22,453 bases of DNA, taken from Setomelanomma holmii. Its lineage: Eukaryota; Ascomycota; Dothideomycetes; Pleosporales; Phaeosphaeriaceae. The notes below the pieces were generated by a model, which saw only the letters and a program-made list of their open reading frames with translations, was not told the origin of the DNA and did no database searches. Positions 1-8,506 of the stretch are shown here, in pieces. The DNA lies in NCBI GenBank assembly GCA_010015745.1, contig ML978361.1, positions 9,099 through 31,551 of the forward strand. The letters run 5' to 3'. Both the position numbers and the translations under genes were made by a program. Positions within the stretch are counted from its first letter, which is position 1. Every line of letters begins with the position of its first letter.

Positions 1-369
1 GAGCAACTCCAAAAGGCTGAGGCAAAGGAGCTTAAGGCAGCTGCAGCTCTATATAAGAAAAAGATGGCTGAGGAGACGCGTGCAAAGAGAGAGGCAGCTA
101 AGATAGTTAAGGAGAAGGAGAAGGCTGAGATGGCTGCTGAACGTGCGCACCAAAAAGAGTTGCGCAACTCCACTAAAGCTCTCAAATTGTCCCAAAAAGG
201 CAAGAGGCAGGCTTCAAAGTCTCCTGCACGAGATCCATCTAAAAACAAGCGCCAGAAACGTGTTGGTGATGCTTCTGGTGGTGAGGCAGCCCCCAAAGCT
301 CCATCTCCACCTCTACGCCAAACTCAACGCCACGGCCGCAACGTCATCCTTCCAAGTAGATATAATTAG
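1..369 (+). mobile_element. C-terminal end of a pogo/Fot1-type (DDE_1) transposase, 5' cut by window edge
   Basis: The frame is open from base 1 to the TAA-region stop ending at 369 (122 codons visible). It encodes a highly charged, coiled-coil-like tail (repeated Lys/Glu/Ala with an AEETRAKREAAK stretch), then a basic linker and a terminal motif of the form GRNVILPSRYN. In fungal pogo/Fot1 transposases the catalytic DDE domain is followed by just such a charged tail and an R-G-R-x-I-x-x-P-x-R/K-Y/F end, and on that family knowledge I call it. The catalytic domain itself lies outside the window, so it cannot be judged whether the element is active. The visible part carries no stop or frameshift. 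An alternative reading as an unrelated charged nuclear protein cannot be excluded. Confidence 0.6.
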
Positions 370-980
370 TACAAATTGATCGCATGGCTTTGTTTACTAC
401 TCCACCAAAAAGTCTCGAGATAATAGCTATTGTTGGTGGCTCAATAACCTCATCTTTGGTGGTGGTGGAGATGGTGGGGGGCGCGCATCTACTGAATCCG
501 CGCATCTCGTGCACGGGCACGTTATGCGGCACCCAATCAACGCCGGACGGCTTCCCGGGCGAGGCTGTCAGCATAAACGCCCCGTTAGGCGTCCCACGTC
601 TCATCATCAACACTCGACTCGAGCTGCGACTACACAACATGTCACTCTGATGCGACGCGCAATGAGGACCGAGAGCCCTATCATAAAGACGAATTCGTTC
701 ACCAAGCACTCGGCCTTGTGCTCGGTAGGAACCAAGAGTAGCTCGCCAACACGTTGTTATGTATCCAAAGTGCAATCAGCTCACGATTCGGTGAAGAAGG
801 ATCTTCATCATCCCTGTGTAAGCTGCAGCGACAAGGTTTTCTGCACAGCCTTTAGCGGCGCACGCGAGATGAGACGCCATTCGGCCGCCAACCGCCACCC
901 GAAAGTATAAGCACGACTACTTCGCGTGCTTCGTACTGCTCTTCTTCACATTTGCACACGTTGTCGCACACCGAATCGCC
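370..980. other. Transposon 3' flank and promoter region of the next gene
   Basis: No convincing gene. Just after the transposase stop the sequence is moderately AT-rich, with a GGT/GTGG-rich stretch (about 450-480). From about 480 it becomes clearly more GC-rich, which may mark the edge of the transposon. No terminal inverted repeat can be confirmed because the other end is outside the window. Overlapping small ORFs on both strands (344-775 minus, 384-650 and 509-910 plus) show no recognisable domain. The last 100-200 bases probably hold the promoter and leader of the gene starting at 981. Confidence 0.4.
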
Positions 981-3130
981 ATGCCTTTTCCTGTTCGGCT
1001 CTCAGGGTCGACGAGGAAGGAGGACACGGCCTACAGCGCAGTCGAGATAGAGGCCAGCAGGTCGGATACTGATGTTTCGAATCGGACAGAAGCACCAGCG
1101 ATTACTGGGTGGCCGACTGGGCCGCAGCGCATCGCGAATGCCCCAATATGGATCATCGCAGACTTCCTGTTACTACTCATGCCTATTGCGTTCATAGGTG
1201 AGTATCCCTCGCATGAGTATCGCTTCAGCTGCTAACCTCCCGGTCAGCGTTGGCGGCTCTGGCATACAAACTTGACGGGCAAGGACTATCTGAGCGCGGG
1301 CGACATATTCAAGAAGCCATTCTCCTCGGTCCGACGCTCTTTCCACTTGCATTCGCAGCTCTGGGTGGTAGGAGCTTGAAGAGAATCGCATTGTGGAAAG
1401 CGGAGCGAGGCACAACTCTTGGTGTAAGAAAAGTGCGCTTATGTCCACTTACAGCATCCGTCTAACGAACGGTGCAGTTCTTGGAACACATTATTGGCAG
1501 CCAAAGTTTGGTGGCTGCGGTGGGTCATGCTATCACGCTCCACTCCCTCAACTTTCTCACAATTGGCCTTCTGGTACTGTGGGCATTGTCGCCACTCGGA
1601 GGTCAAAGCACACTGCGTCTCATGCGCGAAACGAACAGCACGGTCTCGGACAATCGATCTGTGTTCTACGCCAATGTCGATGCCCCCAGCGAATTTCTTA
1701 AGGAGTCGTACAATGAGGATGCTTTCAACAGAGCTAATGCTGTGCTTATGACAAGTCTCATGACAGCCGACAAACTGGAGAATGCTACGGTCGATACCTG
1801 GAATCACCCGAAGATACCTCGACTTCAAGCGCTGGAAGAGGCTGAGGAGACGAATGAGACCGCGCGAGACTGGTATACCGTTGATCATAACGAGGAGCAT
1901 AGTTACGCATCACTTGCCGGGATCGACGTGATCAATCTTTCCGAAACTGGTGCTACAAACATCACCGTTCCGTACGAGTACATGTATTTTGGTTGCGAGC
2001 TATCCCCACAGAACAACTTCACCAGCTTCTCTGTCGACCAGACCGAGCCATACCCCTACCAGCCAACACAATTAAAATACCTCAATGGTCTCAACAACGA
2101 CGGCAAGCTCGAGTCGGGAGACAAATTCAAAACGAACTCCACCACGCTGACAGTGTCCGGTAATACACCTGGTGACGTCGTCTCATCATACAGGAGCCTC
2201 TTCATCTATACGAAAGGTACCGCGCTGAAACCCGAAGCTCTGATCTATGGAAGCAGTGGAATCGTTACTACCACATTCTACCTTTGGGAGTGCTCCATGA
2301 AGAGTGTCATGGTCGAAGCCAACATCATCTGCAAAGAAGACACCTGCGACGTTGACAGGCTACGGCGGCTTGATACAACCCGAACCCAGCGAAACAGCGC
2401 CACAGGCGTCCCTTACGACGTCGTCAATGATGGGTATGTCAACCGCTACCTCATACGCCACTTGGTTGCTGTGGGTGGAGAGAATTCGCTCCAAAAACCT
2501 AATCCTGTCGACGCTTACATCTACGGCAACGGCGCCTGGCAAGTGGACGAGACAACTGGCTTGTCGCCATACAAGAACTGGACGACATATATCAATGACA
2601 CCGAGAAGTCACTGCAGTTGTCGCAACGCATGACGCGCTTCCTCAACACTTTCTGGGATGCGTCTCGATGGCCGACCGCGATGACCCGGAATGATCCATT
2701 TGCGAAAGACTCCCTTAACAAGACATCTGGTCAGCCTCCAGCGATATTGACCATGAACGCCACGGAAGCTGTCGTTGCACGGCAGGTCCCGATCTATCGG
2801 GCCAACGCTGGCTGGGTCGCATGCTTGGTTATCTGCTCCTGCGTCCTGCTCCTTCTCGGTATCTTCAGCTTCTTCTTGTCACTTCGCATCGTCGCGCCAG
2901 ATATCTTTGACTACGTCTCATCTTTCACACGCGACAATCCGTACGTCAATGCGCCAAAGGGCGGATCTGGGCTTGATGGCGCAGAGCGTGCGCGCTTGCT
3001 GAGGAAGCTACCTGTACAGCTCGGCGATGCAGATGCTGGTGCGGAGACAGGCTATATCACTGTGAGGAGCATTTATGGGAAGGAGGACTGCCAGAAGGGT
3101 AGAATCAGGCGGGAGAGAATGTATCAATAA
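981..3130 (+). CDS. Multi-pass membrane glycoprotein of unknown function (three exons)
   Basis: Exons are 981-1197, 1248-1423 and 1478-3130, giving 681 aa. Both introns (50 and 54 nt) have GTGAGT/GTAAGA donors, CTAAC branch points (near 1232 and 1462) and CAG acceptors, and both joins preserve frame. A hydrophilic N-terminus of about 50 aa is followed by a hydrophobic segment (about 53-78, IIADFLLLLMPIAFI), a second weaker one near 95-112 and a third near 155-173 ending in WALSPLGGQ. A long loop of about 400 aa then carries many N-x-S/T sites, and a strong last helix spans about 576-600 (CLVICSCVLLLLGIFSF). The short basic tail is probably cytosolic. The topology suggests a plasma-membrane or secretory-pathway protein with a large lumenal/extracellular domain. 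I recognise this only as a type of hypothetical protein common in filamentous ascomycetes; no function is claimed. The ATG at 981 is the first in frame with exon 1. Confidence 0.8.
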
Positions 3131-3597
3131 GCTTAGAGCGGCGGGCAACCACAAAAGGCGGCATCAGTATGGCACGTTTGGAAGTAGCGTGAAAAGAACC
3201 ATAATAGGTTGAGTCTTGTGTCGCTCCCCGATCTGCCTAAATTGTAATAAAGTTGAAAACGTCATGTCACGTTTGGTTTCGAGTTGATGTTCAGTGTAGA
3301 GTGGTGGAATTCTCGGAGTGGACAACGGTGGGTCGGCGGCTATCGAAGGCAACCAGACAGCTTCCCGACACTGCATCGATCGCAACCCATGTCTCAATCA
3401 GACAGACCTTAGCAGTGCTGAAACATTTCCCTTCGCCGTGCTCGCCTCGACAGCAATTATCTCAACATCGGTGGCCCAAAGACGCGATCCTAACATCTGT
3501 TTCCCACTTTGCCCCGCGTACCCCACCAGTCCTTGACTCGCCACGAGCACGTCACATCGAGTCCGCAATCAACCCCAACGAAACTCACTTCGACACC
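3131..3597. other. Intergenic region and leader of the aldolase gene
   Basis: This stretch holds the 3' end of the membrane-protein gene and the promoter and leader of the aldolase gene. The aldolase frame is open without stops back to 3253 but contains no ATG before 3598, so this part is most likely untranslated. No TATA box or repeat stands out. Confidence 0.5.
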
Positions 3598-4539
3598 ATG
3601 GCTCCTCCACCTGCGCCAGGTGTCTGGTGTCCGGCCGTCACATTCTACGACCCATCGACTGGCTTGCTGGATCTAGAAGCCCAAAAGGAGTACTTCACGT
3701 ACCTCGCCAAGTCCGGACTGACAGGCCTCGTCATTCTCGGATCCAATGCCGAAGCATTCTTACTCACCCGAGACGAGCGCATTGCCTTGATGAAAGCTGC
3801 ACGCGAAGCTGTGGGCCCTGACTACCCGCTGATGATGGGCATGAGCGGCTTCAGCGTTGCGCAGGTGCTTGAAAATGTTGGTGATGCCATCGCAGCTGGC
3901 GCGAACTACGGCCTGCTGCTGCCAGCAAGCTACTACGGCTCAGCGACATCGAAAGATGTGGTGCTTGGATTCTACAATGAAGTCGCGCAGAAGTCGGACT
4001 TGCCTATCGTCATTTACAACTTTCCGGGCATCTGCAATGGGGTCGACCTTGATTCGAACACGATTGCGGAGCTGGCGCAGCAGAATCCCGGCAAGATCGT
4101 GGGTGTCAAACTAACCTGCGGAAGCGTAGCAAAAATCACCAGACTGGCAGCGGAGTTGCCGAGTAAGTCGTTCTCAACATACGCGGGGCAAGCAGATTTC
4201 CTCATTGGAGGTTTGGCTGTTGGAAGTGCGGGCTGTGTATCTGCTTTCTCGAACATCTTCCCAAAGACAATCAGCAAGATCTACGATCTGTACACGAGCG
4301 GAAAGACTCAAGAGGCACTGGATTTGCATCGCAAAGCCGCATTAGCCGAGACACCCATCAAATCAGGCATTGCCAGCACGAAGTATGCAGTCTCGCAATA
4401 CAGTGCGGTTGCTGCTGGGATAGAGCGAGCTGAGGAGAAACTCAAGCCGCGCCGACCGTACCTGCCTGTGGGTGACGCGGTCAAGGCAAATGTGCGAGGC
4501 AGGATGGATGCATTGGCCGAGGTTGAGAAGTCGCTATAG
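3598..4539 (+). CDS. DapA/4-hydroxy-2-oxoglutarate aldolase family enzyme
   Basis: Intronless, 313 aa, close to the usual 290-320 aa of this class I aldolase family. The start is an ATG in a strong eukaryotic context (ACACCATGG) and is the first in-frame ATG. Visible family marks are the N-terminal GVWCPAVTFYDP strand; GSNAEAFLLT, which replaces the phosphate/carboxylate-binding GTTGE type loop; the catalytic Tyr near residue 140 (IVIYNFPG); and the Schiff-base Lys near 171 (VGVKLTCG). The glycine-rich GGLAVGSAGCVSAFSN follows. These enzymes fold as a TIM barrel and cleave or join pyruvate-containing 2-oxo acids through a lysine imine. Fungal members are mostly catabolic (4-hydroxy-2-oxoglutarate or 2-keto-3-deoxy sugar-acid aldolases) rather than lysine-biosynthetic, since fungi make lysine by the aminoadipate route. 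The exact substrate cannot be read from sequence. The protein appears cytosolic and intact. Confidence 0.9.
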   Translation: MAPPPAPGVWCPAVTFYDPSTGLLDLEAQKEYFTYLAKSGLTGLVILGSNAEAFLLTRDERIALMKAAREAVGPDYPLMMGMSGFSVAQVLENVGDAIAAGANYGLLLPASYYGSATSKDVVLGFYNEVAQKSDLPIVIYNFPGICNGVDLDSNTIAELAQQNPGKIVGVKLTCGSVAKITRLAAELPSKSFSTYAGQADFLIGGLAVGSAGCVSAFSNIFPKTISKIYDLYTSGKTQEALDLHRKAALAETPIKSGIASTKYAVSQYSAVAAGIERAEEKLKPRRPYLPVGDAVKANVRGRMDALAEVEKSL

Positions 4540-4758
4540 GTCTCGGTGACCTTTTAACTCCGACGACAAGTCACGTGGCAGGTATTACTGTGGCAGAGCT
4601 TGCGATTATGGCAAGTTCTACAATGTGACGAGCAACACCTTCTCATGTGTCTCAAACGACTTCTCATTCTTGAGAGAGCATAGCCAGCACTTAGCAACAC
4701 GGAACCGCGTTACCATTGTTCACTAGCATATCTGAGCCTAACCACAAATTCTTTTACA
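4540..4758. promoter_or_regulatory. Short intergenic spacer
   Basis: 219 bases between the aldolase stop and the ATG of the F-box/2EXR-like gene. It should contain the aldolase terminator and the next promoter, but no specific element can be recognised. Confidence 0.3.
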
Positions 4759-5806
4759 ATGCCCGCCAGTCGGTTTTTCAAGTGGCCACGCGAGCTCCGG
4801 GATATCGTTTACGAGTTTGCACTGACAGGATCGAACGGGCAGCTCGTCTGTCGTAAAGTCCCTGTTGAGATCGTCCTGCATTGGAATTGGGACGATACTC
4901 GCTTCAGTGAGCTTGCAGCACGACCACCGCTGTCCAATCGCTTCCCGTACTATGGCAAGGCTTATCCCAAACATCGCTTCCCGTACCATCGCAGGGCTTA
5001 TCCCGAACATGGCTTCAAGCTCTACTTGAATGCTCCTAGCGATTGCGTCGCTAATAATCTGCTTTACGTTTGCCGACCACTATACGATGAAACGAAGGGT
5101 ACGTCATACGAGCCCACGCATGGCTGAGAGCACTACTGACGTGAATTTGTACCCAAGGACTGGCTGAGAAGTTCAATGACATTGTTTTCATCCAATACAA
5201 CATGCCAGACATGTCCGACCTGATGCAATTTCGGCGGTTTGTATCTTTCGGTCCATATGGCCCTCATATCCTTCGAGTGATTCTGAAGACTGTATACAAC
5301 CCCGAACATCTGGGGCTGCGCGGCCGATCACAACGCACTCGAACACGAACATATCACTGATCAATACGGCTGAACTGCGCTTGGAATTTTGGAACACAAT
5401 ATTTTGCGTTGATTATTGCCACAGCCTCGACTTCATCGCGGACTTTTGCGAAAGACATCGGAACATCGCCGTAGTTCACCGCTGGAATCGAATACATGCA
5501 AAGAGCACATCGACTTTGTGGGTGATCAGCATTCTCATCATGGCACTTGTCCAAGCAAAGGTACCTCCGTACCTGTATGGGGGCCAGGGCATGTATCACG
5601 TTCTCATACAACATGTGATCGCGAGGGCGTAGAGCGAGAATATTCGTGTGGGACGGTGCTTGGATTACCGGATCAAACCACATGACGAGCGGTTTAACCC
5701 GGATCGGCTGCGACAAAAACTGCGGAAACACAGAGATCTTGAGATCCTCAGGACGATGGGCCTGATCGGAGATGTTGAGACTTGGATCCCGGAGGTAGCT
5801 CGATAG
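4759..5806 (+). pseudogene. F-box/2EXR-like fungal protein gene, frameshifted
   Basis: Exon 1 (4759-5098) begins with FKWPRELRDIVYEFAL, the N-terminal signature seen in the very large fungal F-box/2EXR-like families, and ends in RPLYDETKG. A good intron (5099-5157, GTACGT donor, CTGAC branch, AAG acceptor) leads to exon 2, reading LAEKFNDIVFI and on to VILKTVYNP, but that frame hits a stop at 5358-5360. Protein-like sequence continues in another frame (SLINTAELRLEFWNTIF, then DFCERHRNIAVV), with an in-frame TAG at 5630-5632, and ends with GLIGDVETWIPEVAR before the TAG at 5804-5806. No AG lies between 5292 and 5381, so a simple intron cannot repair the shift between about 5300 and 5340. The TAG at 5630 could sit in a 72-nt intron (5561-5632, poor donor GTACCT). 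The likeliest reading is a decaying gene. A sequencing indel would be the alternative. Confidence 0.55.
4939..5010 (+). repeat. In-frame tandem duplication, 2 x 36 bp
   Basis: Two adjacent 36-bp units inside exon 1 of the F-box/2EXR-like gene encode RFPYYGKAYPKH and RFPYHRRAYPEH. They differ at only a few positions, so the duplication looks fairly recent. It keeps the reading frame. Confidence 0.85.
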
Positions 5807-6084
5807 TATGAAGAGGGATTCTAAGGATGGACCGTACGCGTATATTCGATGATTGACACCCCACCATGGCCGTCAGAGGCGCGCAAATGTATCATTCGGT
5901 CTTTCACACGGTTTTGTTCACTCGTTCCTATGCACGTACAAAGCCAATGAGACACAAGCCCTATTTGACAGCTACATCGCAGTCAATGCTAGATAGTCCA
6001 GTCCACTCCTTGATGTCCGCCTTGTACTTATGCGAATACTCATGCAACCTCATCCTGCCCTGCTAATTCCACATGATTTCCTCC
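5807..6084. other. Convergent 3' spacer
   Basis: Between the ends of the convergent F-box-like (plus) and DUF1961-like (minus) pseudogenes. A 66-codon ORF (5866-6066) has no recognisable content and is not called. Confidence 0.35.
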
Positions 6085-6518
6085 TCATAAAGACCACACT
6101 TCCAAATTGCGATAACGCGCAATGAGTGGCTGCATCTGTCGGAAAGCAATACGACCATCGCGAATGACCGGACCAGTGTCCTGCGCACCGAAGAAGAACA
6201 TCGCAAGACCAGGCTCTTGGATCGGCGTGAACTCCCATGTGATGCGAATCCTATCTGGGAGTACTTCGGGAAGCCAGTACACGAAGTAGTCGTCTGGTCC
6301 GCCGGCACCGCGGAGATCGAGGGTGTTGTTTGATATTGTCGCATTCAGTGGGCCTTCTGCAACCCAGCGGGCCAGTGCGTCGCTGCTGTTGAAGGTGCTG
6401 CGGTACAGTAGCTTCTGTGCCGGGACAATGGTGCTCCAGAGTCCTCACGAGGCCAGAAAGGCGGATGACACCCGCATGGTGCTCACTTACGAAGATGAGT
6501 TGAGGTCGTGAGATGCAC
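6085..6518 (-). pseudogene. DUF1961 (YesU-like) protein gene with internal deletion
   Basis: On the minus strand, sequence resembling DUF1961 proteins (lectin-like jelly-roll fold, associated in bacteria with pectin or polysaccharide use) runs from about 6518 to the TGA at 6085-6087. Visible pieces are LLYRSTFNSSDALARWV, DDYFVYWLPEVLPDRIRI, TWEFTPIQEPGLAMFFFGAQ and, directly after it, GPVIRDGRIAFRQM and RYRNLEVWSL. In family members as I remember them, the FFFAA segment and the final GxIGFRQM segment are separated by roughly 100 residues (the FDPSLAPRTG and YHSGDIN region). Here they are fused near 6178-6190, so the core of the domain is missing. A good 47-nt intron (6444-6490, GTAAGT donor) joins a short upstream exon in frame. 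That exon lacks an ATG: a GTG stands at 6516-6518, and a TAA lies upstream. Probably dead. Confidence 0.65.
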
Positions 6519-7428
6519 CCAATGTGTGGTCGTGGAACTGTATTAGCTGTTCGCGATCACGAAGAGAATGCAACTAGCAGGCTGTCGCATTCTATTGTCA
6601 AATACTCGTCTTGCATCCGCTAGGTCATTTCGGAGCTTGGTTTTGTACCGAGCCGCGCGCTGTCGCGACTAATAGGTGGAAAGTTGTGCGCTGCGCTACT
6701 ATTGGCGCATAGTGTCGAGCTCGATGTCGCGATCGTCAGGGAAGAAGATCTCATTTGCCTCTTACTGTTGCATCAATTAGTCCCTGCTGAGATGTGAGCC
6801 GGAAACCTTGGGTAGATTGAGAGTGAGCACTGTCCTCCCATCCTGGTTCCTGGATCCGGTGATGTGGGTCCTGCTCTTAACAATCAGCGACTTGACTGCA
6901 CTCGGTGGATCGATGATGAATTACCCCAAGTAAAGATTGTGTTCCCACCCGTCCATTAACGAAAAAGTTTGCTTCCCTCTGCCGTGTGGAGTGTCATCGA
7001 ATATGCGAACTGACGCAAGGCGCGTCCCGTCAAACCAGCAACCATCATGCCCCGTGAGAAGGAGGCTATTGGTGCGTCCTCGCCACTAAAGCAGTACATC
7101 CCTGAGTTACTTCTTGCTTTCCTCCTTGTGAGCCACTCGATTGAGCTCGAATGCAATGTTCTAAATGTGATACAACATTTCGAGCCTGTCCGTCAGACAT
7201 AAAGCCAAGTGCGGTCTCGGTCAAGCCAGTACCAAGCAAAGCTACTATTAGTATCTTCCATCTTCCATCATCCCGAAAACTCCCAATTTGCGAGCGTCGA
7301 CCTCTACCCAAAGGAGAACACTATCCAGAGTGAGTGCTGTAGAGGAAAGGTACATGAAAACGAGTTTACTGACCTCAACAGCCACAAAGAACTCCAAGAT
7401 AGTATAGTTGACTGCTGGTGACCCCATC
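6519..7428. other. Gene-poor spacer with a candidate leader intron
   Basis: No gene supported. A canonical intron-like stretch lies at 7330-7381 (GTGAGT donor, CTGAC branch, CAACAG acceptor, 52 nt), just before the exonuclease ATG at 7429, and could be a 5' leader intron. A 51-codon ORF at 7047-7202 and overlapping ORFs on both strands between 6956 and 7529 carry no recognisable domain. Confidence 0.35.
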
Positions 7429-7875
7429 ATGAAGAGCACAAACAAAAGTGACGTCATTGAGATTGTCAATGTTCTTGAGAGCACCCAACTACACACCATC
7501 ATCCCTTCTGGCTTGATCGACACACACACTGCTATTGCGTCGCTTGTGAATTCACTGTCCGACTTGCCGACCTATCCATCATCTATATACGTTGACCTAG
7601 AAGGAGTCAATCTTTCTCGGCATGGGAGCATCTCCATTCTCCAGATTCATGTGCTTCCAACCAGTAAGACATATCTGGTTGACGTTCATATCCTAAAGGA
7701 AGAAGCGTTCTCGACTAGCGCAAGCAACGGGCACACACTGAAGAGCATTCTCGAATCTGAAAAAATCCCCAAGGCATTCTTCGACATTCGAAACGACTCT
7801 GATGCATTGTATAGCCTATACGGTATCAAGGTTGCCAGTATTTGGGATATTCAGCTGGGTGCAAGGGCCGAGTAG
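7429..7875 (+). pseudogene. 3'-5' exonuclease-like (RNase H fold), C-terminally truncated
   Basis: An open frame of 148 codons from the ATG at 7429; the same frame has a TAG just upstream at 7405. The sequence IYVDLEGVNLSRHGSISILQ is the Exo I region of DEDD exonucleases with its D-x-E pair. Further on, PKAFFDIRNDSDALYSLYGI matches the Exo II region, followed by VASIWDIQLGARAE and a stop. Related fungal proteins continue for about 100 residues after the WDIQLMELATR-type segment to a third motif with the last catalytic Asp, which is absent here. The break falls at about 7857, where similarity ends abruptly, so the gene appears truncated by deletion or rearrangement and should lack activity. 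Whether the remainder lies elsewhere in the genome is unknown. An alternative is a short protein with another role, which I think less likely. Confidence 0.65.
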
Positions 7876-8506
7876 CGCAGTAGCGTTTCTCGAGGAAGTA
7901 ATACCGGTAACTAAGGCTGGCGCGATTTTCGTTCCAGAGTTGGGTCGCGCACCATCTCAAGCACTAGTCATACTGTGAGCGGGACGAAGTGGGTTGCGTT
8001 AGAGTAACGTACCCCAAGTCCTGCATATGTGCATATGATACACACGTCCCTCCGCTTGCGGTGATTGGCGAGCTATTGCGATGGGGCCTGCCAGCTTTCT
8101 CAACATCTGCCACACCTCCATCCGGGACCAGGCCTGTGCGCTAGCGAGACCTGTGCAGCTCATTGAGCGGTTACCGGGTGGCGAGATGCTCAGGTCGACA
8201 TCTTGGATTATCAGGTGTCAGGGAACTACGGTAGCTACCGTGACAATCACGTCCACAGCTGACCTCGGTCTCGTACTTCGGACACTAGCTGGGCGCAGCT
8301 ACCAGCAACTGATAATGTATGTTCACATTTTGTTCCAACACACGTTTTTACTCTAATACATATGCGCCCTCCTAGTTGCCCATAAACGATACTTTCGCTG
8401 CATGGCACAGTGAAAGGGATATTATCCAGGACCATCTTTATGTGTTCTTTACAAACTCACCTCTGTCCAAAAAGCTCCGCAAAAGCCTCGACACGGTGCA
8501 TACGTC
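7876..8506. other. Intergenic region upstream of the aminotransferase
   Basis: Nothing coding is recognised; two small ORFs (8081-8356, 8376-8570) look random. A perfect 14-base palindrome (ACGGTAGCTACCGT) lies near 8228-8241, about 270 bases upstream of the aminotransferase ATG. It could be a regulator site, but this is a guess. The missing 3' part of the exonuclease is not found here in any frame that I checked. Confidence 0.35.

Noticed and set aside
344..910. ORFs after the transposase end (344-775 minus, 384-650 and 509-910 plus)
   Set aside because: Overlapping in several frames in GC-rich sequence, no domain, no splice structure.
5292..5424. Intron from GTATAC (5292) to CAG (5424) to rescue the F-box/2EXR-like gene
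   Set aside because: The resulting phase does not match the downstream reading frame, and it would remove the protein-like SLINTAELRLEFWNTIF segment.
8228..8285. Zn2Cys6 regulator sites (CGG/CCG or TCGG-N3-CCGA type) upstream of the aminotransferase
   Set aside because: TCGG and CGGA words occur but not in the spaced palindromic form; the ACGGTAGCTACCGT palindrome has no known assignment.
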